Position numbers and translations under genes: made by a program
Origin: Promethearchaeota archaeon
GTDB lineage: Archaea; Asgardarchaeota; Lokiarchaeia; Sigyniarchaeales; SOKP01
Direction of reading: 5' to 3'
Assembly: GCA_030610785.1 (NCBI GenBank)
Contig: JAUWRB010000004.1
Coordinates: 1 to 32,575 of the forward strand
Length of the DNA stretch: 32,575 nt
Notes under the pieces: model-generated
Database searches by the model: none
What the model was told of the DNA's origin: nothing
The model's input: the letters and a program-made list of their open reading frames with translations, nothing else
Shown here: positions 22,457-30,280 of the stretch, one piece after another
Layout of the letters: each line of letters starts with the position of its first letter
Position numbering within the stretch: the first letter of the stretch is position 1

Positions 22457-24274
22457 TTATTTCGGGATAATAGGCAAATCAATGAAAGAGGCGTGATTTT
22501 TATTTCTTTCAATAGTAATTGTGGGAACTCCTTCTTTTGGATATCGTGAGAAAGAGTCCTTGTCGGCTCCTGCAATTGCAACGCGTAATCTTGCTCCTTT
22601 AGGTATTAGAATTGAAGTTGGGAAAAATCCAAAGGTTAATTCTACAATTTCGCCCGGCACATATGGGAGAACGTCATTTCGTTTATAAGAATGATATGGC
22701 CCAAATATTTTATACGGAGGCTCCTCATTGGAGATCTTTCTACAAATTATTCTAAGGTATCCTTCTGTAACGTGTTTCACATTTCCTTCAGTATCTATAA
22801 ATTCTAAGTATCCAATTATAGCTCCATCTTCATGAGTTGAGCTCATGTGTAACGTAATGATCGGGTGTCCCGTGATTTCCATTTCTCTTTCGAGGGGGGC
22901 GCTGGTATAACATAGCAACTTTTTATCTTCCTCGGCTCTATTTGAATAATCTACAGGTAGACTTAAGAGAGTATACCAGCGATTTCTTATTCCCGTTGTT
23001 GCATTATAATTGATTTTATAATCATCTTTTCCAGACTCGTACTCTGGTTCGTTACAACCTAAAGTTCCATTTTCTCTAAAGAACCATTTTTGATAAGTTT
23101 GATTTTCTGGAGGCCATGTGGTGGTTTTTTTCCATTTTTCTTCGCCCATCGTGTAGTAATACAGAATTTTTTCTGAGCTCGGATTATCGTTCAAACATTC
23201 CTCAAAAAAGGTAATCCAATCCTTAATTTGATCCGTGTAAACGGGATTGGCTTTATCTTTAGGAGAAAAAAATGGACTTGCCCGTCTTTTATCAATATGG
23301 TCGAAATCACTGATTATTGCTCTTTGAGGATTATTAAACGTAAGAAATCGACTAATCACGACATCTGCAGAAGCAGAATCTTGCCATGAACCCCAGCAAT
23401 AAAAAGGAAGATTACTTTTTTCAATTTTTTCTTTAAATGGGAATATACTTATTGTGGCTAATGTAGTACCTTTCTCATCCATGGCGTCATCTCTAAAATC
23501 AATAATATCTTTATAATCTATAATATATTTATTAGCTTTATGTGTTTTAAGCGCTTCTTTAAAAATTTTTAAATTTTCATCTGTCTGTACAGGTTTACTT
23601 GTTTTGACAGCGAAGCTTCCTAATTCTGCTAAAAATCCTATTAATGGCTTAAAAGCCAAAAGCGCTTTCCCCGGGTTTTGATCTTGACCACGCCCCAATT
23701 TAGCCCAATAGCTCACAAATCCTTCGTTAAAAACACCTCCTGGATATCCTATATGACTATATGGGTCCCAAGCATCATGCTTCGTAATAATTCCTTTAAC
23801 AGCGGGGTGGTTATGAATTGCTACAAATTCGGCGGTTTGGCCAGTATAAGAATTTCCATATGTGACTACCTTTCCATTAGACCATTGTTGAGAAATAATC
23901 CAATCAATAACTTCCTTTCCATCTTTCACTTCTTCTTCAGAGAATGGATAAAATCTAGTGCCTTGAGAGGCTCCACACCCTCTCACATCCACGCATACAA
24001 CAGCATAACCATGACTCGTCATAATTTTGACAGATTTTGGGTCAAATGGTTCCTTTCTAAACCAGCTAAAAGGTTTCCGTATGGTTATTGCTCTCCAATA
24101 TCGAGTCTGTACAAACATCGTAGGAATTTTTTTATTAGCAGGCAAATTTTTGGGGAGCCACACCTCAGTAGCAATTTTAATGTTATCTCTCATCGAAATA
24201 TAAAGAGAAAAGTTCGTATAGCCCCTATATAATGGTTTTTTCTTATATATTCTAAATGGAATAATTTCACTCAT
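22457..24274 (-). CDS. CocE/NonD-family serine hydrolase (S15 X-Pro dipeptidyl-peptidase-like)
   Basis: A 605-residue alpha/beta hydrolase. The oxyanion-side segment VCVDVRGCGASQGT precedes the nucleophile elbow YGNSYTG with Ser142. Asp299 (SWQDSASAD) and His326 (SDFDHIDKR) complete the triad, with the Asp-to-His distance of 27 close to that in cocaine esterase. A C-terminal jelly-roll domain (about residues 400-600; HPIITLHMSSTHEDGA, RLRVAIAGAD) is typical of the CocE/NonD group. Family members hydrolyse esters, N-acyl bonds or X-Pro peptides; the natural substrate cannot be inferred. No signal peptide is evident, so it is probably cytoplasmic. It is a single gene on the minus strand, bracketed by the 35-nt repeat, which suggests it arrived or was mobilised as a unit. 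The start at 24274 has no strong ribosome site. Confidence 0.87.
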   Translation of the reverse strand: MSEIIPFRIYKKKPLYRGYTNFSLYISMRDNIKIATEVWLPKNLPANKKIPTMFVQTRYWRAITIRKPFSWFRKEPFDPKSVKIMTSHGYAVVCVDVRGCGASQGTRFYPFSEEEVKDGKEVIDWIISQQWSNGKVVTYGNSYTGQTAEFVAIHNHPAVKGIITKHDAWDPYSHIGYPGGVFNEGFVSYWAKLGRGQDQNPGKALLAFKPLIGFLAELGSFAVKTSKPVQTDENLKIFKEALKTHKANKYIIDYKDIIDFRDDAMDEKGTTLATISIFPFKEKIEKSNLPFYCWGSWQDSASADVVISRFLTFNNPQRAIISDFDHIDKRRASPFFSPKDKANPVYTDQIKDWITFFEECLNDNPSSEKILYYYTMGEEKWKKTTTWPPENQTYQKWFFRENGTLGCNEPEYESGKDDYKINYNATTGIRNRWYTLLSLPVDYSNRAEEDKKLLCYTSAPLEREMEITGHPIITLHMSSTHEDGAIIGYLEFIDTEGNVKHVTEGYLRIICRKISNEEPPYKIFGPYHSYKRNDVLPYVPGEIVELTFGFFPTSILIPKGARLRVAIAGADKDSFSRYPKEGVPTITIERNKNHASFIDLPIIPK

Positions 24275-24325
24275 TTAATATACTCTCAATACTATAATTA
24301 GTTTTTAATATTCTATAATGGATTA

Positions 24326-24360
24326 ATGTTAATTAAAATGCTTCCATGTATTTCTTTTAA
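24326..24360. repeat. 35-nt direct repeat, copy B
   Basis: It matches copy A with two substitutions and lies 52 nt upstream of the hydrolase start. The similarity weakens on both sides, apart from a short GGATT preceding each copy. Confidence 0.7.
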
Positions 24361-24380
24361 TAGAAAAAAAAAAAAATATT

Positions 24381-24860
24381 TTAAGTACTTCTACTAGTAA
24401 TAAAGAATCCAATGAAATAACAAATCAAAATTATGACGAAAGCTACTAAGCCACAAACGTAAAACCAAGTACCTCCCCGTCCCATTGAATCCATTATTAT
24501 AATTTTTAAAAGCCACATTACAAGCCCGCCAATGCAAACAAATATTATGTCCCAAAGTGCGTTCCAAATTGAATCTTGTCTATTTTCAAATTTTGCCCCA
24601 ACTAAATATAAAACCGTATTCTCAAATAGCTCCCAAGCTATAGCGAATAATAATACAAATATAATAATGTGCCACCAATTAAAAATAGATGGTCCAATTA
24701 ATGCTTCCGTTATAGTGATCATTAACGATAAAAGCAGAAAGGACGCAATTCCCATATCAATGTGTCCCCAGCTATAAAAGTCCCAAGGAGAACGACCAAC
24801 ATATTCCTCAACACTTCCTACAAAAGGGATGTGTTTATCATCGGATTTATCCTTGCCCAT
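24381..24860 (-). CDS. Four-span membrane protein with WELFEN...D...N...D motif
   Basis: A 159-residue integral membrane protein with helices near residues 34-52, 62-80, 103-121 and 131-153. Conserved-looking polar residues at the second and third helices (Trp76, Glu77, Glu80, Asn81, then Asp96, Asn100, Asp104) form a pattern of the kind seen in VanZ-like/DUF2585/YjdF-type small membrane proteins. That resemblance is by pattern only, so I name no function. A 33-residue charged N-terminus precedes the first helix. It stands alone on the minus strand, 106 nt from the hydrolase gene and with the 35-nt repeat copy between them. The polar residues inside the membrane suggest a transport or binding site rather than a mere anchor. 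Confidence 0.6.
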   Translation of the reverse strand: MGKDKSDDKHIPFVGSVEEYVGRSPWDFYSWGHIDMGIASFLLLSLMITITEALIGPSIFNWWHIIIFVLLFAIAWELFENTVLYLVGAKFENRQDSIWNALWDIIFVCIGGLVMWLLKIIIMDSMGRGGTWFYVCGLVAFVIILICYFIGFFITSRST

Positions 24861-25052
24861 ATCATCTTCACTTCTTTATAAATACTTTTTATTTAAAATT
24901 TAAAACAATAATACAAATAAATTAAAATTAAGATATTTTATGCGAATTTAAAATTAATGGAATTTAGAATAGTAAAAGAATAAAAATCTACTTCGTGTTT
25001 TCCATGACCCTTAATTAATTTTTTGAGAATGAGTGGTAAATTCTCATCAATT

Positions 25053-25313
25053 TTAAATTTCACTTTCTTGACCCGAATTAGATAACAGGGGGATAAATTC
25101 ATCTCTAGCTAGTATTGCTGCATATTGTAGCGCTACATGAATATCATCTCTTTTTAGAGAAGGATACTCCTTTAAAATGTCCTCGATACTTATATCTTCT
25201 GCAAGATTATCCAATATAACTGAAACCTGTACTCTCGTTCCTTTTATATGTGCTTCACCATGACATGTATTTGGATCAATAGAAATTTTTTCCTTCCAAT
25301 TCATTTTTCTCAC
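25053..25313 (-). CDS. DUF433 antitoxin-like protein
   Basis: An 86-residue DUF433 protein: ISIDPNTCHGEAHIKGTRVQVSVILDNLAEDIS, followed by a helix with EYPSLKRDDIHVALQYAA (described, not quoted in full). The family resembles a small winged-helix/VapB-type fold and usually pairs with a DUF5615 (Mut7-C/PIN-like) or similar toxin gene directly downstream. Downstream here (24861-25052, minus strand) I see no such frame, so the gene looks orphaned. The start may be the first Met or the internal MNWKEK two codons later in frame. Its function as an antitoxin or DNA-binding protein is inferred from the family only. Confidence 0.75.
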   Translation of the reverse strand: MRKMNWKEKISIDPNTCHGEAHIKGTRVQVSVILDNLAEDISIEDILKEYPSLKRDDIHVALQYAAILARDEFIPLLSNSGQESEI

Positions 25314-25441
25314 TGAGTAGAAATTTTCCTATTTTAATTTATACAAATAATTTGAAGTGGTGCGTTATAAATAAAAACACTTAAAATGAATACTCTCTTC
25401 TAAAGAGCATTATTAAAAAAAAGAGATGTTCATGAAAAGAC

Positions 25442-26609
25442 ATGTTAAATACTAATAAACTAAAAGTAGGAGTCATTGGATGCGGAGTTGTAGCAAAAAA
25501 TGGTCATTTACCGTGGTATCATCGATCTCCTCTTGTTGATATTAAAGCTATTGCTGATCCGGACATTTCGCGTTTAAATAGCATTCAGAAGCTATATCAT
25601 GTCGAAAAACAGTATGAGAATCCAGAAGACTTAATTGATGATCCAGAAATCGACGCTATCAGCATATGTTCTCCTCATTGGGTTCATATGGAGCAAGTAA
25701 TTAGAGCGGCAAAAAATGGAAAGCATATTTTGTGCGAAAAACCGATAGGAATTGATTTGAAAGAAGTAGATGACATGATCAGTAGTAGAGCATAATGATG
25801 TTATCTTTCAAACTGCTACGCAGAAAAGGTTTGATCAAGGCTTTCAAATGATAAAGGAAAACCTCATGAAAGAAAAGCTAGGTATGGTTTTTCACGCTTC
25901 AATTTATTGGTATCATTTCACTCCGGATTTAGAATCGAAATGGGTTCGAAGAGGATTAGATTTCTTTAAAAAATTAGGTATAGATATGGAAAAAGATCAA
26001 GGAGCATGGAGGCTAACTGATAAACGATGTGGAGGCGGCGACTTCTTGGATCATGGTCCACATTATATTGATTTATTGCGATGGTGGTTTGGTAATATTG
26101 ATACAATAAGTGCCCATGTGAGGAGAACCCATAAAAGCAGAGTATTTGAGGACCATTCTGCTGCCTTGTTTTCATTCAAGCAAAATGATATTATTGCCGT
26201 ATTCGAGCGATCTTCAAACATTATTGGACGTTTAAACGGCCAAGAACTAGGACGAATACACGGAACCAAGGGGTCTTATTATTTTTCTTTGCCTCACGAA
26301 ATTAAATTAGCACCAATGACATTAAAAAAATATACTTGGAAAAATATTCTTAGAGATAAACCTAAAATAATTAAAACGAAATTTCCTAAAGATCCTTGGG
26401 ATTTATCTTATGCAAGAGAAGTTCGGAGTTTTATAAATCAAGTGTTGGGACGCTCAAATGAGGATGTGAATTTTCCGGAAGAATGAATCCCAACTATTCA
26501 CGATGGGAGAGCTGCTTTAGAGGCAGTTCTGTCTGTTTATGAATCTTCAAGGCTTCAGCAAACCGTTAAATTACCATTAAAAAGTTACACTCCTATTGAT
26601 TTGTCTTGA
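25442..26609 (+). pseudogene. Gfo/Idh/MocA-family NAD(P)-dependent oxidoreductase, broken
   Basis: The N-terminal Rossmann half is intact, with VGVIGCGVVAKNGH (residues 9-22) and CEKPIGIDL near 98. Then a one-base frame change near 25785 leads to an early stop at 25793-25795. In the other frame the protein continues as VEHNDVIFQTATQKRFDQGF and runs through the C-terminal alpha/beta domain (GGGDFLDHGPHYIDLLRWWFG). It meets TGA at 26484-26486 where family members usually have Gly-Ile, and then ends naturally at 26607-26609 with DGRAALEAVLSVYESS. Two independent lesions make decay more likely than a sequencing error, though either could be checked. An intact version would oxidise a sugar or cyclitol, or reduce a related substrate. 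Similar leader sequence on both sides suggests an old duplication. Confidence 0.8.
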
Positions 26610-26740
26610 ACTTATCTTTTAACATCAATATTAAGAAAAAAGGGATATTTATGAAAAGACTTGTCAAAATCTCTAAGTATAACAAAAAAAATAAAAAATA
26701 AAATTAAAATAAAAGATTTAAAAAGCGACACACTATCAAA

Positions 26741-27592
26741 TTAATCAATAGTGTATTGTAGTTCTTCCGTTATTCCCATTCTTTTGGCTTGATTTAGCAT
26801 GAATTTTATTCTTTTTTCTCTGAGTAAATCATTGATAATTAATGTGGGTATCATTGCAAGAGTACCATACAATGGAAGTGGTAAAACAATTAGTAATAAC
26901 ATGATCAGTCCACTAATATTTGCTCCATAAGTCTCTGCCGCTGAATTTATAAACACCGAAATTAATTCATAGAAAGAAAATATCACTCCAATTCCAGCGT
27001 AACCTTTTAGAAATTGGTGAAACCACCCTCCCACGCTCCTGAATTCAATAAATTCACCCGTGTCTCTTACTTTTTCTTTATTTGAATAACCTATACCAGC
27101 GTCATTAAGAAACCAGGCTCCTGAAAAAAGGCCAGCTGAAGGAGCCGCTGTAAATATGCATAAAATAGCGAAAGTTAAGAAATAAACTTGGCCTGGTCTA
27201 TTTATAAACACGGATTCTAAAAGGATTACCTCTTGTAAGTAAGGAGTAAAAATTAAGGCAAAATTTAATGTAGCCAATGTGGGAAAAACTCCTCGCATTA
27301 TCACTTTAGATTTTTTAGGCACATCTCTTTCTATTATGCCGTAAATCATTTTCCGACCTATAAAGCGCTTATGGAGAAAAAGATATGCTATAGCAAATAC
27401 AACTCCTAACAGAGCGCTAAAAATGAGGGGAAGAATGGATATCAAAAGGAATATAAAAAACACTTGTGTCCCGGCTGTAGCTCCTGGTAAAATTTTCGCA
27501 AAAGCAGAATCTTCTTGTTGTAGAGCTAATAAAGGTACGGAGCAAAAGATAAAATATATTATTATGCAAATGAGTTCTTTTTTGTACTTCAT
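26741..27592 (-). CDS. Polytopic membrane protein of unknown function
   Basis: A 283-residue protein with about six to seven hydrophobic segments. One is a signal-anchor-like N-terminal helix (ELICIIIYFIFCSVPLLAL). The others are near residues 42-75, 103-120, 138-165, 196-222 and 225-252. The loop after the second segment is basic (HKRFIGRKMIYGIIERDVPKK). A hydrophilic loop around residues 170-190 (NKEKVRDTGEFIEFRSVGG) is probably extracytoplasmic or cytoplasmic depending on the true topology. I recognise no transporter signature and no catalytic motif. It is a single gene on the minus strand, divergent from the broken glycosidase, with 195 nt of A/T-rich DNA between them that must hold both promoters. 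Confidence 0.6.
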   Translation of the reverse strand: MKYKKELICIIIYFIFCSVPLLALQQEDSAFAKILPGATAGTQVFFIFLLISILPLIFSALLGVVFAIAYLFLHKRFIGRKMIYGIIERDVPKKSKVIMRGVFPTLATLNFALIFTPYLQEVILLESVFINRPGQVYFLTFAILCIFTAAPSAGLFSGAWFLNDAGIGYSNKEKVRDTGEFIEFRSVGGWFHQFLKGYAGIGVIFSFYELISVFINSAAETYGANISGLIMLLLIVLPLPLYGTLAMIPTLIINDLLREKRIKFMLNQAKRMGITEELQYTID

Positions 27593-27787
27593 TTTTTATA
27601 CCATTATATTATTTTTATTATTTAGAAATTGATAATAATCTATTATAAATATAACATAATTTGTTTTAAAATGTTAACAATTAACAAATAATATTACTTT
27701 CAATAAAATATATTTACTCCATAATTATTTTTTTTATTCCCCGCACTAATGAAAAATTAATTAATTCTATTACTTTCTATACATATA

Positions 27788-28719
27788 ATGCCAGTTGAAG
27801 TAAATTTTATTAAAGTTATACTCTACTTAATTAAAGAACGGTTAAAGCATCCCTTTTCTTTTAAAAAAAGAATGTTTGAGTATTCAGAGCCTAATATAAT
27901 ATATGGATATACTGATCATCCATTGGACGAATTTGGAGGACCTCTTCTAGACACTTATAATTTTTTTAAGAAATATTTAAGCAAAAAAGCTTTTGTCATC
28001 AGAGAAGCGAAATTTAACAAAAGACGCAATAATATTTTTGATTTTGATTGTAATGGTTATAACATTTACATGTTTCGCCCAATACCAAAAGAAGTAGAAG
28101 ACGAATTTCCCTATCCTAAATTGGGAAGAAAGCCCAAAAAAATGACTTTAAGAATTATCTTTTTGCAACCCGGGATATATAGAGTATTATGCGTTATTGG
28201 AGACGAAATTCCTCAACATGATACTGAAATGATTAATAAAGATATTACAAATGATACCTTTTCAGTAGAATTTCTGGAGGAAAAAAAATATTTTTGGCTT
28301 AAAACTTCCAAATTAACCTTAAAACTTTATAAAAATGATTTTAAGATCAAAATTTTAGATAAGAACGAAAAACTCATCACCGAATCTTCCGGTAAATCCA
28401 AGAACGATTTTGCTTCAACTTTGGATTCGTTCCCTTTAGGTTTTATTAGAGTTAAGAAACTTAAAAGGTTCTATGGGACGGAGTCGTTTGTTCTTTATCC
28501 CGGAGAAGCCGTATATGGTTTAGGAGAGCAATTTTCTTCTTTTAACAAAATAGGAATACCACGCTAAACATTACAATTTCAAAAGTTTTTGATAATATTA
28601 AAGTTCAAATACCCGAAATTTTCGGTATAAGCGATATAAAAGTTAACGACAAGATTTTATCGATTAACAAGGAAAATAATCGGATTATAGCAATTTTAAA
28701 AAAAAAAAATTTTAAATAA
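27788..28719 (+). pseudogene. GH31-type alpha-glycosidase remnant lacking the catalytic barrel
   Basis: The first 259 codons encode the N-terminal beta-sandwich of a GH31 glycosidase, ending with FVLYPGEAVYGLGEQFSSF, the conserved strand just before the barrel. Three codons later the frame stops (28565-28567). In another frame, from about 28564 to 28719, a short peptide follows (LNITISKVFDNIKVQIPEIF, then GISDIKVNDKILS). It looks like the distal C-terminal beta-domain of the same family. The entire (beta/alpha)8 barrel with both catalytic aspartates, normally about 350-400 residues, is missing between them. This is best explained by an internal deletion that left both ends. The protein fragment could still be translated but would be inactive as a glycosidase. 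Confidence 0.72.
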
Positions 28720-28776
28720 TTATTTCCCATTTATATTTTTTTTGTGTTAATCTTTTTTATAACTTATAAAACAATT

Positions 28777-29583
28777 CTAAATGATAAAATACTGATCAAT
28801 AGTATTTTCAAATTTATTAAATAAAGATATTTGACCTTTAAAATTTTTTATATAGTCCTTGAATTCGTCTAAAAAATCGTTAGCTATTAAATGCATGTAT
28901 CTTTTTCTCAATGAATTTTTCTTTTTAAGCAAATAAGCAAATATAACATTATCTTTCGTGATGGTGTATAATCTTTCGTTTCCAAAAATTATTTCTTTGA
29001 GCGTTGTTCCAGGTTCTTGATTTAGAAATTCTTGTGAAAATGAAAACAAAGCAGAAATAAATCCTGCAATATGAGTTTCATTCTCAATGATTTTTTTCCT
29101 ATTTTTTTTTATTCTTGAAAAATAACATGATCCTGAAGTGCCTAGAATAAAAATTGCCTCTATTCCCCTTGCACGGGGTATTATTATATTAACCTCACAT
29201 AAAGATACAATATCTGAATTTGGAGTACTAGAACCGAAGGCATCAAATAATTTTTTTGAAAAGAAAAATAAATCTTTAAAACTCGTTGGATTATCTTTTT
29301 CGTCTAAATAAATAACTATTAATATATTCCCTCGTTGATTTTCGTTGAAATAAATGGATATCCTATAATTTTTTAAATTAATGAACGAATAAATACCATT
29401 TTTTTTTTTAACGATTTTTTTCATATATTTTTTCATTACATTTTTAATAAGAGAAGTATCAATTCCTTTACGAAAGATTTCTTTAAATTGCGTATTATTA
29501 TTTATTTCTGACATCTTTATTAGTCCAATACCAAGAATTCGTAAGAGATCTAAATCTAATTTAGGGTTTTGATAATCTTCCAT
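28777..29583 (-). CDS. Longin-like domain protein of Asgard type
   Basis: A 268-residue protein, Lys/Asn-rich. Residues about 141-250 read as a longin-like fold. A strand opens with IEAIFILGTSGSCYFSR, then a helix with HIAGFISALFSFSQEFL, then strands with LKEIIFGNERLYTITKDNVIF and a final helix. This sequence of elements is characteristic of the many longin-domain proteins of Lokiarchaeia. A second, weaker strand-strand-helix unit lies at about 62-118 (NYRISIYFNE, ILIVIYLDE, FKDLFFFSKKLFDAF), so the protein may hold two such units. Longin domains mediate small-GTPase and membrane-trafficking interactions in eukaryotes; in Asgard archaea the roles are unproven. It is a single gene on the minus strand; no GTPase gene lies in the window. 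The fold assignment is by pattern, not computation. Confidence 0.55.
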   Translation of the reverse strand: MEDYQNPKLDLDLLRILGIGLIKMSEINNNTQFKEIFRKGIDTSLIKNVMKKYMKKIVKKKNGIYSFINLKNYRISIYFNENQRGNILIVIYLDEKDNPTSFKDLFFFSKKLFDAFGSSTPNSDIVSLCEVNIIIPRARGIEAIFILGTSGSCYFSRIKKNRKKIIENETHIAGFISALFSFSQEFLNQEPGTTLKEIIFGNERLYTITKDNVIFAYLLKKKNSLRKRYMHLIANDFLDEFKDYIKNFKGQISLFNKFENTIDQYFII

Positions 29584-29710
29584 AATAATCTTCTTAAGGG
29601 GTTGTTCGAAAATAACATCCCTTTTTATAAATAACTTAAGTTTTGTATTTTTTTACAAAGAATAATAAATATCTTGTTTTTATTCTTTTAAAGTTTTATT
29701 ATCTTTAAAA

Positions 29711-29973
29711 TTAATGCTGGTTTAACATATAAACACGCCCCCTTTTTAACGATAACTTTATACAATTATTAATAAATTGAAAGTTTTCTCTACATCGAAC
29801 GCATTCCTTACAGCGAAAATGATCGATCAAATCACCTAAAGTTTTGTCATATGAATATTATTGATGGTCGGTCCAGGTTAAAAACCTTTCAAACACCAAT
29901 TCCTGATAAGCATTTACTTGTTTTCCTTTGGTAGATAAATCGAGTTCGCGTCCAAAACATTGAATTGCTTGTG
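29711..29973 (-). pseudogene. Decayed open frame with CxxCxxC-like motif
   Basis: On the minus strand about 87 codons stay open except for a single TAA. The first part includes CFGRELDLSTKGKQVNAYQE and then FERFLTWTDHQ. After the stop comes DKTLGDLIDHFRCKECVRCR with ENFQFINN, ending at TAA 29711-29713. It has no usable start and I do not recognise the family. The Cys-x2-Cys-x2-Cys motif and the more G+C-rich composition than the flanks suggest a fossil gene rather than chance. The remainder of the gap 29584-30280 is A/T-rich; it holds a GGAGACTCC hairpin near 30042-30055 and a CCAAAATTTTTTTTGG hairpin near 30069-30084. Confidence 0.35.
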
Positions 29974-30202
29974 ATCAAAAAGAATTATTAATTGAATTTT
30001 TTCCATACAAAAGATTTTTTTTTTACAAATTCTCTGAGTAGGTAGGAGACTCCTTGAATTAGCGATTTCCAAAATTTTTTTTGGAACTTAAGTACTAAAT
30101 GCGAGCTTTTATTAAAGAAATAAAAAAAGATTATAGTCGAATACAATTAGATCCAATTCGAATAAACAACTTGCGAAAAATAATTGTAAGCAAAAATATG
30201 AA

Positions 30203-30216
30203 AAAATTATTTATAG
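30203..30216 (+). promoter_or_regulatory. Candidate TATA box for the second CrtI-like gene
   Basis: AAATTATTTATAG lies about 65-75 nt before ATG 30281. It is the best TATA-like match upstream of a gene with no ribosome site, implying a leader of some 40 nt. Confidence 0.3.
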
Positions 30217-30280
30217 TTTATCAATTAGATTAATTTTAATAGGAACTATAAAAACCAAAAAAAAAAGAAAATAAGAAAAA

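Noticed and set aside
23678-24232. Plus-strand open frame of 184 codons
   Set aside because: It lies wholly antisense to the CocE-type hydrolase, whose catalytic motifs are intact. It shows no domain-like pattern and is a codon-bias shadow.
26484-26486. TGA in the oxidoreductase as a selenocysteine codon
   Set aside because: Lokiarchaeia can encode selenocysteine, but this family has no such member, the site normally holds Gly, and a separate frameshift already disrupts the gene.
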